From: Lineus longissimus
Taxonomy: Eukaryota > Nemertea > Pilidiophora > Heteronemertea > Lineidae
Reading direction: 5' to 3'
DNA: 64,000 nt
Assembly: GCF_910592395.1 (NCBI RefSeq)
Contig: NC_088323.1
Location: 14,987,501-15,051,500, forward strand
The translations under genes were made by a program, and so were the position numbers. Shown here piece after piece: positions 32,101 to 37,384 of this stretch (position 1 is its first letter; every line of letters starts with the position of its first letter). Below the pieces are notes generated by a model that searched no databases, was not told the origin of the DNA, and saw nothing but the letters and a program-made list of their open reading frames with translations.

Positions 32101-34639
32101 GGCCAAGGGCAGGGGCCTAGTAACCAGCTGCTAATCAGGAAGATCATGAAAGGGGTCAAACAGCTTAAAAGATAGAGATTATAAAACAATGGAAAGGGGC
32201 AATTAAGAAGGAAGGTGTTGAAACTTATAATGGTTAACGATCCTGGGTGTCTGGGTTCACCAGGGCTAGAGAGAAACACAGAAATAATAATTACAGATAT
32301 AGTAAGCAATTCCTAATATTGTCACATTGATAAATTACCTGTATTTATGAAATTCCAAATTAATTGGACCTGTAATAAGACGGATATGATGAAGTCGTCA
32401 TCCAAGTCGTAGGCACCACCAAAACTTGGAATACGACGTCATAATTTCCTCCTTATGCACAGGTCCGATCTGGAACTTTAAAATCCTTGTACAGTGGAAC
32501 CTCCCTTAGTGGACACCTCTCTATTAAGGACAACCTCTCTATTAAAGACACTAGTTTTGGTCCCAAGTGGGTTCTTTACCATTCAATTTAACCTCTCTAA
32601 TCAGGACACCTCTCAATGGACACATTCTGGACTGACAAGATAGTGCTGTCCTTAATAGAGTGGTGTCCTGATTAGAGAGGTCAAATTGAATTGAAACAGC
32701 CAATTCGGGGCCAAAACTAGTGTCCTTAATAGAGAGGTTGTCTTTAATTTAGAGGTGTCTGCTAAGGGGGGTTCCTTTGTACAGAGTCAAGAATCTACAC
32801 AGTACACATGCCATAGTTGAAAGGACAGATGGACATCTGATGCCACAACAACTTGACCGAAAAGAGGCTGCGTTCAGACGTTCGCGATGAGGGCATATTG
32901 AAATGGCCTTATTATGTAAATGTTGAAACGTGTCAAATGAAACAGCCAAAATAAACAAACCATGCAAATGCCCCACTCATTTAAATTTTCCAATTTCTTC
33001 AGATAGGCGAGCGCCAAAACATTTACAACAGAGGGGCGAACATTTGATGCTGTTAGACTTGGCGCTAGGGCGGATACCTGAAAGTTTGCAACAGATGGAT
33101 GGGCGGTGATGCTGCGATGATTGTCCCAATGCAAAAATGGTGTCCTCTTTGAAAACCCATTCATTTGAATCTTTCCTATTTACGACAGTAGATTGGGGCG
33201 TATCCCTGAATGTAAATACAGCCCATTCATTCTTTTAAAACCCATTCATTTTAATTTTTCCAATCTCTTCAGAAATTCGAGCGCCCATAAATTTCCATCA
33301 GATGAGCAGGCGGGGATGCTGTGATGCTGGGGTGGATACCTGAATATGAATACAGTGATAATTGTATCACTGCAAAAACGGTATCCTCTCTATAAAAAAC
33401 CCATTCATTCGAATCTTTCCAATTTCTTCAGATATGCTAGCGCCAAAAAGTGTACAACAGAAGGTAGGGCGTTGATGTTGTTAGACTTCCAGCAGTTTTT
33501 GATGAAGCTTGAGAAGTTGACAGAACTGCGCCCAATCCCAGAACGCGAATATGTTGAAACCTACATCAAGGCCTACTACCTTCCCGAGGACCAGTTAGAG
33601 ACCTGGGTCAAAGACCACAAGGTAATTATAGCTTAGTTCAAACGCTTTAATCAATGGAAAAATTCATTCTGAGCGCAACTGCTCTAGAGAAATGATGATT
33701 TGGTGCAGAATATTAGCCCGTATGCTAATTGCATATGTAAAACACGTCACATCATGACGACGCTATACTTCTGGAGATTTATGCAACGTCATTTTTCGTG
33801 ACATTTCTTCAATGACGCGAAACCCCTGTTCAAAAAGGTGTCGTAAAATATCCTATGCTGTTGTATCGGGTCTTTTTCTCGCGCGGCTGTGGCCGGAATG
33901 AACTTTTGAATGTATCAAGTAGCTGGGACTTGATGTAACAATCAATTTGAGGAAGGTTTGATATAATTTCGAGAGCAATTGTGAAAATGAGAGCGATTTT
34001 CAAATTTCTGAACATCTTGAACTAATCTAAAGTCTTTTCTCCCTGTTGACTCTTTCTTGTTATAAAACTGAAAGATAGACATATAGATGCAAGTTTCAAT
34101 CTTGGAATAATGGATGACCCATGCTAGACTCTATGGTATTTCTCACAAATATTAGAATAACTCCTTATAAAAAACAAACTTGGAATCATGGATGATCCAT
34201 AGTAGACTCTTACAACTCTATTACTCACAAATATAAGAAAAACTATAAAAAAACAAACTTTGAAGTTTTGGCCCAGTCGCCCAAAAGGAGCTTATGAAAG
34301 CGACTATAGGGATATATAGTGGAACCTCCCTTAGCGGACCCCTCTCTATTAAGGACACCATTTCTAGTAAGGACACTAGTTTTAGTCAATAAAATTAGTT
34401 GTTTCCATTCAATTTCACCCCTCTAATCAGGACACCTCTCTATTCAGGACAGCACTTGTCAGTTCCGAGGGGTGTCCTTAATAGAGAGGTTTTACTGTAC
34501 ATGTAAAGTCATTTCCTCTTTTCTCTGTTTCCAGGAATACACCACAAAGCAGATCATATCGCTCGTCAATTGTCTACCGCACATCAACAAGAGAGCGCGA
34601 CAACGCATCATCGGGGTCATTGAGGAAACACGTCGATAA
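8080..34639 (+). CDS. VPS50: VPS50 / syndetin (CCDC132), EARP complex subunit; 20 coding exons, 5' end missing
   Basis: Syndetin is the subunit that distinguishes EARP (VPS50-51-52-53) from GARP; it tethers vesicles for endosomal recycling to the plasma membrane. I joined 20 exons: 8080-8160, 8385-8501, 8748-8944, 9735-9852, 10331-10449, 11665-11806, 12408-12548, 13301-13427, 13784-13964, 15208-15397, 16019-16210, 17085-17301, 17810-17901, 18674-18700, 19237-19359, 22774-22871, 23208-23463, 23935-24056, 33432-33621, 34535-34639. Every junction has GT/AG and matching phase. The total is 2835 nt, 944 residues plus stop; human syndetin is about 964. The family match runs end to end: N-terminal VPS54_N-like coiled-coil region, acidic linker at residues ~510-570, and C-terminal Syndetin_C domain from ~600. 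Recognisable stretches are [41 protein letters not shown] and [17 protein letters not shown]. The first exon carrying the ATG was not located. Confidence 0.95.
8385..8501 (+). CDS. VPS50: VPS50 exon, residues 28-66
   Basis: Acceptor CTCACAG, donor GTAAGT, phase 0 on both sides. It contains [18 protein letters not shown], a strongly conserved N-terminal syndetin segment. Confidence 0.9.
8748..8944 (+). CDS. VPS50: VPS50 exon, residues 67-132
   Basis: Acceptor ATTTCAG, donor GTGAGT; ends in phase 2 with the Arg codon of NGRR split by the intron. Predicted coiled coil with [16 protein letters not shown]. Confidence 0.95.
9305..9627. repeat. Minisatellite, ~26-bp unit
   Basis: About 12 tandem copies of GTTTGTGCTCCAGAGCCCAA with CGAT spacers lie in the intron before the 9735 exon. 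Several frames are open on both strands because the unit lacks stops; these are not genes. Confidence 0.9.
9735..9852 (+). CDS. VPS50: VPS50 exon, residues 132-171
   Basis: Encodes [20 protein letters not shown] through SLKTIKTL, highly conserved in syndetin. The acceptor is GTCAAG, weak in pyrimidines. The donor is GTACAG; its T is the first base of the TA next to a MITE inserted at 9856. Confidence 0.95.
9854..10096. mobile_element. TA-flanked MITE inserted at a VPS50 splice donor
   Basis: The element has CAGT...ACTG ends with GAACCTC(T/C)CT-type inverted termini. It is flanked by TA at 9854-9855 and 10095-10096, the pattern of Tc1/mariner-related MITEs. Internally it repeats TCCTTAATAGAGAGGT in both orientations. 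It starts at intron position +4 of the 9852 donor. Confidence 0.85.
10331..10449 (+). CDS. VPS50: VPS50 exon, residues 172-211
   Basis: Starts [20 protein letters not shown] and ends FRHFHCIS with the Ser codon split by the intron. Acceptor TTTTCAG, donor GTAACT. The last 48 bases plus the donor are the first unit of a 56-bp tandem array. Reading past this donor meets TAA at once, so the first donor is the one that maintains the protein. Confidence 0.95.
10402..10961 (+). repeat. 56-bp tandem array made of exon 3' end plus splice donor
   Basis: Ten copies start at 10402, 10458, 10514, 10570, 10626, 10682, 10738, 10794, 10850 and 10906. Each holds the last 48 exon bases (AGAGTGTCAAAAAGCTG...CATCAG) followed by GTAACTAT or GTAAGTAT. 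Copy 5 has TTAAGT and has lost its GT. The rest form a ladder of candidate 5' splice sites. Confidence 0.95.
11109..11198. repeat. 10-bp microsatellite (CATGTCACCA)n
   Basis: About nine uninterrupted copies of CATGTCACCA lie within the intron between the 10331 and 11665 exons. No coding role. Confidence 0.9.
11665..11806 (+). CDS. VPS50: VPS50 exon, residues 211-258
   Basis: Acceptor CTTGCAG, donor GTAAGT. Encodes [20 protein letters not shown] and YRLLGKTQ; ends in phase 0. Confidence 0.95.
12408..12548 (+). CDS. VPS50: VPS50 exon, residues 259-305
   Basis: Acceptor GTTGCAG, donor GTGAGG, phase 0 on both sides. Encodes [17 protein letters not shown] and [10 protein letters not shown]. Confidence 0.95.
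13074..13255. mobile_element. TA-type MITE copy in VPS50 intron
   Basis: Same family as the 9854 element. It begins TACAATAGAACCTGTCTATT and ends GGAGGTTCTACTGTA, with internal GTCCTTAATAGAAAGG and CTAGTGTCC motifs. Confidence 0.85.
13301..13427 (+). CDS. VPS50: VPS50 exon, residues 306-348
   Basis: Acceptor TATGCAG, weak donor GTTCGT, ends in phase 1. Encodes [19 protein letters not shown] and WHEKHD. Confidence 0.93.
13784..13964 (+). CDS. VPS50: VPS50 exon, residues 348-408
   Basis: Acceptor TTCCACAG, donor GTAAGT, ends in phase 2. Encodes [20 protein letters not shown] and [12 protein letters not shown]. Confidence 0.95.
14060..14290. repeat. Direct repeat of ~105 bp
   Basis: The block GCACTTTACATT(G/A)GTAAAA...AAACAATGGTAATAAAG occurs twice in a row in the VPS50 intron. 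A short (ATAAC)n run follows near 14337-14360. Confidence 0.75.
14582..14662. repeat. Inverted repeat / hairpin
   Basis: AGGGTGGAGCTAAAAT pairs with ATTTTAGCTCCACCC, flanked by AACCG/CGGTT and GTCTCA/TGAGAC. A stem of over 25 bp with a short loop, probably a small foldback element. Confidence 0.75.
15208..15397 (+). CDS. VPS50: VPS50 exon, residues 408-471
   Basis: Acceptor TCTTTAG, donor GTATTG. Encodes [20 protein letters not shown] and [17 protein letters not shown], among the best conserved syndetin segments. Confidence 0.95.
15690..15835 (-). mobile_element. tRNA-derived SINE-like fragment
   Basis: The minus strand reads GGAGTAGCTTGGGTCTCTAA (A-box-like) and then CCCTGGTTCAACCCC (B-box-like) about 30 bp later. 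This pol III promoter spacing suggests a tRNA-derived SINE head. No intact cloverleaf was found. Confidence 0.5.
16019..16210 (+). CDS. VPS50: VPS50 exon, residues 472-535
   Basis: Acceptor ATTTTCAG, donor GTAGGT, phase 0 on both sides. Encodes the variable linker and then the conserved [20 protein letters not shown]. Confidence 0.93.
16228..16571. mobile_element. MITE copy with internal triplication
   Basis: TA-type MITE of the 9854 family in which a ~111-bp block (ACAACCTCTCTAGTAAGGAC ... AATCAGGACATCTCTCTATT) is repeated three times. It ends GAGAGGTTCGACTGTA. Confidence 0.8.
17085..17301 (+). CDS. VPS50: VPS50 exon, residues 536-608
   Basis: Acceptor ATTTCAG, donor GTTAGT, ends in phase 1. 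Carries the acidic run [15 protein letters not shown] and then [15 protein letters not shown], matching the linker and the start of the C-terminal domain in syndetin. Confidence 0.93.
17302..17460. repeat. T/G-rich simple repeat (GTTTGTT)n
   Basis: Starts directly at the donor of the preceding exon. The intron begins with GTTAGTTTGCTG repeats that run for about 160 bp. Confidence 0.85.
17705..17766. mobile_element. MITE end fragment
   Basis: Half of the TA-type MITE: CCGTAATAGAAGGGGTGTCC to AGGGAGGTTCCACTGTA. Only one terminus is seen. Confidence 0.75.
17810..17901 (+). CDS. VPS50: VPS50 exon, residues 608-638
   Basis: Acceptor TTTTCAG, donor GTAAGT. Encodes [17 protein letters not shown] and LFDYYLYA, the start of Syndetin_C. 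Confidence 0.96.
18202..18600. repeat. 35-bp minisatellite carrying TGACGTCA
   Basis: About 11 copies of a 35-bp unit (CTCTGTTCATGATG then TGACGTCATGAAATAGGCCCG). Seven copies hold the exact palindromic CRE octamer TGACGTCA; the others have TGATGTCA. It lies in the intron just before a 27-nt microexon. Confidence 0.92.
18674..18700 (+). CDS. VPS50: VPS50 27-nt microexon, residues 639-647
   Basis: Encodes VYSFFAIDA, aligning with IYTFFGRND in the human protein. Acceptor CTTCAG and donor GTAAGT are both good and phase 0, so skipping it would keep the frame and delete nine residues. Confidence 0.9.
19237..19359 (+). CDS. VPS50: VPS50 exon, residues 648-688
   Basis: Acceptor AATTCAG, donor GTAAGA, phase 0. 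Encodes [16 protein letters not shown], conserved, then a variable proline-rich end. Confidence 0.94.
19378..19648 (+). repeat. Tandem tRNA-like units (~67 bp x 4)
   Basis: Four head-to-tail copies start near 19381, 19451, 19517 and 19585. Each has an A-box-like AGCC(G/T)AGTGGTTAAC and a B-box-like GGGTTCGATCGTGGGG. They resemble tRNA-Ser/Leu halves with pol III promoter spacing but lack a matching acceptor stem, so they are probably amplified SINE heads, not functional tRNAs. Confidence 0.75.
19660..21230. other. VPS50 intron, no gene seen
   Basis: Unique AT-rich intron sequence. A short motif GGAGGAATACTCCCTGGAGAA near 19907 also occurs at ~13652, so it is a dispersed repeat. Short ORFs here show no recognisable domain. 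Confidence 0.6.
21236..22090. repeat. ~77-bp tandem array
   Basis: About 11 copies of a unit combining AATAGGTTGACTTTTGATCA, ACTCTACTATATCCCTTGAA and ATTTTATCAACTCAGCTATA. Variants differ by single bases. Located in the intron between the 19237 and 22774 exons. Confidence 0.92.
22088..22130 (-). mobile_element. Possible LINE 3'-tail remnant
   Basis: The minus strand reads ...TTTATTG...ACTTTGAATTTGAAT, like the TTTGAA tail of the LINE at 1312. Too short to be sure. Confidence 0.3.
22260..22310. repeat. (ATC)n microsatellite
   Basis: Runs of ATC/CAT trinucleotides with two interruptions. Confidence 0.85.
22547..22719. mobile_element. TA-type MITE copy, diverged
   Basis: TACAGTAGCACCTCGCTGTA start, internal GATTAGAGAGGTCAAATT and CTAGTGTCCTTTATAG, end GTGTCCGCTTGTA. 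Same family as the 9854 element. Confidence 0.8.
22774..22871 (+). CDS. VPS50: VPS50 exon, residues 689-721
   Basis: Acceptor GTTTCAG, donor GTGAGT, ends in phase 2. Encodes [16 protein letters not shown] and [11 protein letters not shown]. Confidence 0.94.
23208..23463 (+). CDS. VPS50: VPS50 exon, residues 721-806
   Basis: Largest exon. Acceptor TTTTCAG, donor GTGAGT. Encodes [28 protein letters not shown] and [17 protein letters not shown], all syndetin signatures. Confidence 0.97.
23623..23798. mobile_element. TA-type MITE copy
   Basis: Starts TACAGTGGAACCTCCCTTAG, contains CTCTCTATTAAGGACA motifs, and ends TCCGTAATAGAGAGGTTCCA. Intronic. Confidence 0.82.
23935..24056 (+). CDS. VPS50: VPS50 exon, residues 807-847
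   Basis: Acceptor TTCCAG, donor GTAAGT, ends in phase 2. Encodes [16 protein letters not shown] and [16 protein letters not shown]. Confidence 0.95.
24057..25324. other. Start of the 9.4-kb VPS50 intron, no gene seen
   Basis: AT-rich intron sequence with no ORF carrying a recognisable domain and no clear repeat family. Confidence 0.6.
25325..26660. repeat. 55-bp minisatellite array
   Basis: About 24 copies of a 55-bp unit (CCAAGTGGCCCATGCCTCCA, CTCAAATGGCTGCATC, C-run, AATGGCTGCATCTC). Because 55 is not a multiple of three, every plus-strand frame cycles through the same three peptides and stays open for over 100 codons; these ORFs are artefacts of the repeat. Confidence 0.95.
26661..27189. 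other. Intron sequence 3' of the nested gene
   Basis: No gene seen. It lies just downstream of the stop codon of the minus-strand nucleotidyltransferase gene and probably includes its 3' UTR. Confidence 0.5.
27190..30099 (-). CDS. Membrane-anchored ankyrin-repeat / Mab21-cGAS-like nucleotidyltransferase protein
   Basis: A single-exon gene of 969 residues inside a VPS50 intron, opposite strand. The start is the first in-frame ATG (G at -3 and at +4); the frame stays open a little further upstream, so a spliced 5' exon is possible. Residues 9-29 ([20 protein letters not shown] region) form one hydrophobic segment. Residues ~60-355 are nine near-identical 33-residue ankyrin repeats ([19 protein letters not shown]); a few diverged repeats follow to ~450. 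After a helical linker, residues ~590-940 match the Mab21/cGAS nucleotidyltransferase fold: GGS at 636-638, then DEFDF with E649 and D651, and SIDLVPVL with D737. Those are the positions of the metal-binding triad in cGAS and cGAS-like receptors. No cGAS-type zinc ribbon is visible. An immune cyclic-dinucleotide synthase is an inference; a catalytically silent Mab21 protein is the alternative. Confidence 0.88.
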   Translation of the reverse strand: MDDNGSSDLFIIRFIVAGLVLVLVLRLYLNRYLILYTASRRGYHIFVEILYICGLSIEVKFGYGQSPLWTASWNGHESVVKLLLDRGAQIESKSVNGLSSLWAASYNGHESVVRLLLDRGALIESKSDKGSSPLWIASQNGHESVVKLLLDRGALIESKSDKGRSPLWTASYNGHESVVRLLLDRGALIESKSDKVSSPLWIASQNGHESVVKLLLDRGALIESKSDNGRSPLWTASCNGHESVVKLLLDRGALIESKSDKGTSPLWIASQNGHESVVKLLLDRGALIESKSDKGTSPLWIASYNGHESVVRLLLDRGALIESKSDEGSSPLWIASENGHGSVVKLLLERGEMTEASVLSSHSPLHTTIDCENSMETLHQQKADIESKDNNKGKSPLNQAATVGQTEIVQILLEHGADIASKDNDGFSSRDNCVIHGQINVIEYFLKNITDEADLKKTIERWLLLAVRYGQKEVVIFLEKMNKTPGLDFVGHNGQSPLATAISHSHFECVRMLHSLGATLSFLSNVELAQCLSQSGSIDIYKYLLITGLNQHAEDLRDHHNLSFSEDINWDIFRMALSPHEVEERKRISTSSLIKFPGLGSVQSLNQDKLNELNVTIDTKIRAILQHNQWIVTLTGGSAELTKVGFPDEFDFTVKLTSDIHITDITDVCHGYRRCDINNHELNSSKLVHSLLWSYIDSSDDMIVSTPSAVAGGGSASTVIQLRWKEDEQRSLVVSIDLVPVLPVNDWPDDAIQKTWMMGYDDLKKQGYQLVVRPPHKDSSFGKTFKEAEREKLYRVTFSQLEVAHIKDLQPRVKNAYILAKCLRDPVVCQVVVKDDGMLHFVDKFLTSYLLKTVFMHNVKDFLDHERPLVEMAYILYSQLEYYLSRGSIPIFWMPKVNLLQGVNINAAKSHKVAAHMKAFVGGLYKEELNQEPPRNVNANLGKPPCRLDLDPNDATALEILSLPLKPGQ
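29010..29920 (-). repeat. 99-bp tandem repeat coding ankyrin motifs
   Basis: Nine 99-bp units in the nested gene, each one ankyrin repeat, nearly identical in DNA. Two variants largely alternate (QNGHESVVK and YNGHESVVR), suggesting a 198-bp higher-order unit. Antisense frames are also open over this block but are shadows. Confidence 0.92.
30127..30781. other. Intron sequence 5' of the nested gene
   Basis: Probably the promoter and leader side of the nested minus-strand gene. A TTAG acceptor-like site lies just before the open frame (near 30132 on the minus strand). No other gene seen. Confidence 0.4.
30782..30884. repeat. Small MITE-like inverted-repeat element (103 bp)
   Basis: The left end TACTGTGTCGATGCATTAA matches the inverted right end TTGCGTCGACACAGTA over ~16 bp. 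Short, with no coding capacity. Confidence 0.65.
30885..32489. other. VPS50 intron, no gene seen
   Basis: Contains a segment (31340-31440) with TTTGGCAAGCCCCG and GGCTCTCCA motifs that recur in a related form at 44280-44420. No domain-bearing ORF. Confidence 0.55.
32490..32781. mobile_element. TA-type MITE, long copy with both ends
   Basis: Begins TACAGTGGAACCTCCCTTAG and ends CTAAGGGGGGTTCCTTTGTA. The two halves are inverted copies of each other (CTCTCTATTAAGGACA versus TGTCCTTAATAGAG), a large foldback form of the family. Confidence 0.85.
32965..33420 (+). repeat. Decayed tandem copies of VPS50 exon 19 acceptor and exon start
   Basis: TTCCAATTTCTTCAG plus an exon-like start (GCGAGCGCCAAAA...) occurs at ~32988, and TTCCAATCTCTTCAG plus GAGCGCCCAT at ~33258. 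A partial copy lies at ~33170. The true acceptor is at 33431. Flanks such as AACCCATTCATT and GTGTCCTCT also repeat, so the unit is about 150-260 bp and includes intron and exon. Confidence 0.8.
33432..33621 (+). CDS. VPS50: VPS50 exon, residues 847-910
   Basis: Acceptor TTCTTCAG, donor GTAATT. Encodes [20 protein letters not shown] and [19 protein letters not shown]. Follows the 9.4-kb intron. Confidence 0.97.
34315..34499. mobile_element. TA-type MITE copy in last VPS50 intron
   Basis: TATAGTGGAACCTCCCTTAG start, AATAGAGAGGTTTTACTGTA end; the middle carries CTAATCAGGACACCTCTC. Confidence 0.85.
34535..34639 (+). CDS. VPS50: VPS50 terminal exon, residues 911-944 and stop
   Basis: Acceptor TTTCCAG. 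Encodes [19 protein letters not shown], ends ...ETRR and TAA at 34637-34639, matching the syndetin C-terminus. Confidence 0.96.
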   Translation, partial: EYTTKQIISLVNCLPHINKRARQRIIGVIEETRR

Positions 34640-35399
34640 CACGTTTACATAAACGATATCTTGGCCCTAAATGTATTGATATTTCTGAGCTTTCAGACAA
34701 CGCGCACGTAAATACCTTGACGGAGAATACAGCATGCAATCAATTTCAAACTGAAGTTGATCGGGGAATTTCAAAATGTTTTCATACCATTCGTGTACAT
34801 TAGAATCTTCCTCAATAGCGACCGCCTCTGTTACAAGGACATCTCTCTTATAAGGACACTGATTTTTGGTCCCAAATTTGAAATCGACAATGAGAGTACT
34901 AGCTGGCTTTTGATTTTGAAATGTTCACATACCATTCGTGTACAGTGGAATCTTCCTCAATAGTAGACACCTCTGTAATCAGGACAGCTCTCTTTAAGGG
35001 GACAGCATTACTCAGTCCCAAAGGTGTCCTTAAAGGAAGAATACGGGCAGGAGCCAGGAAGAACAGATAAAGTTACACAAAATTGCTAGGTGACGCTCTG
35101 ATCTCACAGTACATCAAAACTATTTGCGCTTGTATCAGCAATATAGTGATGTTGTTTAATCGAACACAACCTGGACCCTAAATGGGTAAAAAAGTCACAC
35201 AAAGACAGAAAGTTTTATCCCCTATCTCCTGCCTATACTCCCCCTTTAAACTGTGATTAATGAAAAGACAGAAAATTCTATCTTTAAAAATTATATTTGA
35301 ACATTGTACAGTTAGTGTCTTAAAGTTTATCTGTAGAAACCATCAGTTTTGAACTGATTTCTTTAATGCATAATATCTGTTGTACTATATTTGCAGCTG
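34640..35399. other. VPS50 3' flank with degraded MITE pieces
   Basis: Probably includes the 3' UTR; no clear AATAAA close by. Two diverged MITE ends (ATTAGAATCTTCCTCAATAG at ~34799 and CAGTGGAATCTTCCTCAATA at ~34943) and TGTCCTTAAAGG at ~35025 are remnants of the TA-type family. Confidence 0.55.
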
Positions 35400-36400
35400 A
35401 CTATGCACATCCTGTATCCCACTTCCCCCTGCTCAAGCGATATCATGATTTGGCAGGATTGCAGAGAGCTCTATACTGTGTGCATGAGTTTAAGCCAGCC
35501 ATGAGCTGTCTTTAACATATATACCTATGTGTAGGGCCCCTTGTTGGCTTAAACCAGTGTACACAGTTAATAGAAGTCGGCCAGAGTATGGGACTGCCGA
35601 GAGCTCTATACTATGTGCATGGTTTAAGCCAGCCATGAGTTGTCTGAATGATGTAAAGACCTATGTGTTGGGGCCTTTTGTTGGCTTAAACCAGTGCACA
35701 CAGTCAATAGAAGTCGGCCAGAGTATGGGACTGCCGAGAGCTCTATACTATGTGCATGGTTTAAGCCATCCATGAGTTGTCTGAATGATGTAAAGACCTA
35801 TGTGTAGGGGCATTTTGTTGGCTTAAACCAGTGCACACAGTCAATAGAGGTCGGCCAGAGTATGAGACTGCCGAGAGCTCTATACTATGTGCATGGTTTA
35901 AGCCAGCCATGAGTTGTCTGAATGATGTAAAGACCTATGTGTAGGGGCATTTTGTTGGCTTAAACCAGTGCACACAGTCGATAGAAGTCGGCCAGAGTAT
36001 GGGACTGTCGAGAGCTCTATACTGTGTGCATGGGGTTAAGCCAACCATGGGCCATCTTAATTACCATATACACCTATGTGTAGGGGCATTTTGTTGGCTT
36101 AAACCAGTGCACACAGTCGATAGAAGTCGGCCAGAGTATGGGACTGTCGAGAGCTCTATGCTGTGTGCATGGGGTTAAGCCAACCATGTGCCATCTTAAT
36201 TACCATATACACCTATGTGTAGGGGCATTTTGTTGGCTTAAACCAGTGCGCACAGTCGATAGAAGTCGGCCAGAGTATGAGACTGCCGAGAGCTCTATAC
36301 TGTGTGCATGGTTTAAGCCGGCCATGAGTTGTCTGAATGATGTAAAGACCTATGTGTTGGGGCCTTTTGTTGGCTTAAACTGGTACACACAGTTGATAGG
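35400..36400. repeat. 137-139-bp tandem array with internal inverted repeat
   Basis: About seven copies; CTATGTGT recurs at 35525, 35661, 35798, 35935, 36074, 36213 and 36350. Each unit holds GGCTTAAACCAGTGCACAC and, about 70 bp later, its inverted partner GTGTGCATGGTTTAAGCC, so each could form a hairpin. Confidence 0.92.
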
Positions 36401-37380
36401 AAGTGAAAGCACTCGGTTTGTAAATACATGCTATTGTGCATGTGACCCATCAGATTAAAGCAGGTTGAAGTTTGTCTGGCCTAGTATCGGGCGATCACTG
36501 ACAATACAGGATATGACATGAAGTGCTTCACCCTTAAGATACCAGTGTATAAATACCCCTTGGCTACACTCGGTATAGACCAGTAAAGGCCATTTTTCTG
36601 TCCCAGGATACGATACCAGAGAATAGCAATGCTCAAATATACACAATGTACTATTATACCCAAATTCAAATTCAAATTTGATTAAAAATCAAACATATCA
36701 CAGAGTGACACGTATGCGGCAAGATAAGGACTGCATATTGGGTACAAACACAGGAAGTGCTATAAATTACAAAATATTTAATGAAAACTACTATGATAGG
36801 GTCCCATCTTTCTCAAATTAAACATATTACATGTATTCACAAAGTTAAGAACATGAATCAAAACCTCGTTATCGTGACTTCCAAGTATTTTATAAAAAAC
36901 ATCAACAGATGTACAAGGGTGAACTCCCGTACAGGAAGAACACACATTACCACTCATTTATGAAAACGGATTTTTTTTCGTTTATGTGTCTGTAATGTCA
37001 TGTCTGTATCGCCAGAAGAAAGGGTTAAGACTGAGCAGACGTTCTGTATGTATAAATATACCGTGGACCTACATGTATTTGCCGAGACGGAGTCATGTGA
37101 TGAGGAAAACTGGGATACATGGCCGACGGTCGCCACCGGAGGGGCAGAGCACAGTAGGCCGACTGGAGATCATGGGTTTACCAAATAATTGACTTCCTCT
37201 TCCTTGTAATATTGTGCATTGTATATTGACCTTGTTTCATGTCAAAAAGTAATATATGTAATACATTGTAATTATATACTTGTTAATATCAAGAATTACT
37301 GGTAAAGAAGTAATAAATATTGTAAAGGAAAGTAACTTGTTTCTCAAATCAATGGAACTATTTGAATATTTGATCAGCGA
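36401..37380. other. Flank with possible LINE-tail remnant; no gene confirmed
   Basis: 36657-36690 (CAAATTCAAATTCAAATTTG) resembles the 3' end of a minus-strand LINE. A 62-codon plus-strand ORF at 37000-37188 and an overlapping one show no recognisable domain. AT-rich sequence with AATAAA at ~37311 follows. Confidence 0.45.
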
Positions 37381-37384
37381 TATG

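Noticed and set aside
36986-37192. Two overlapping short ORFs near AATAAA
   Set aside because: No recognisable domain, no splice evidence, two frames open at once.
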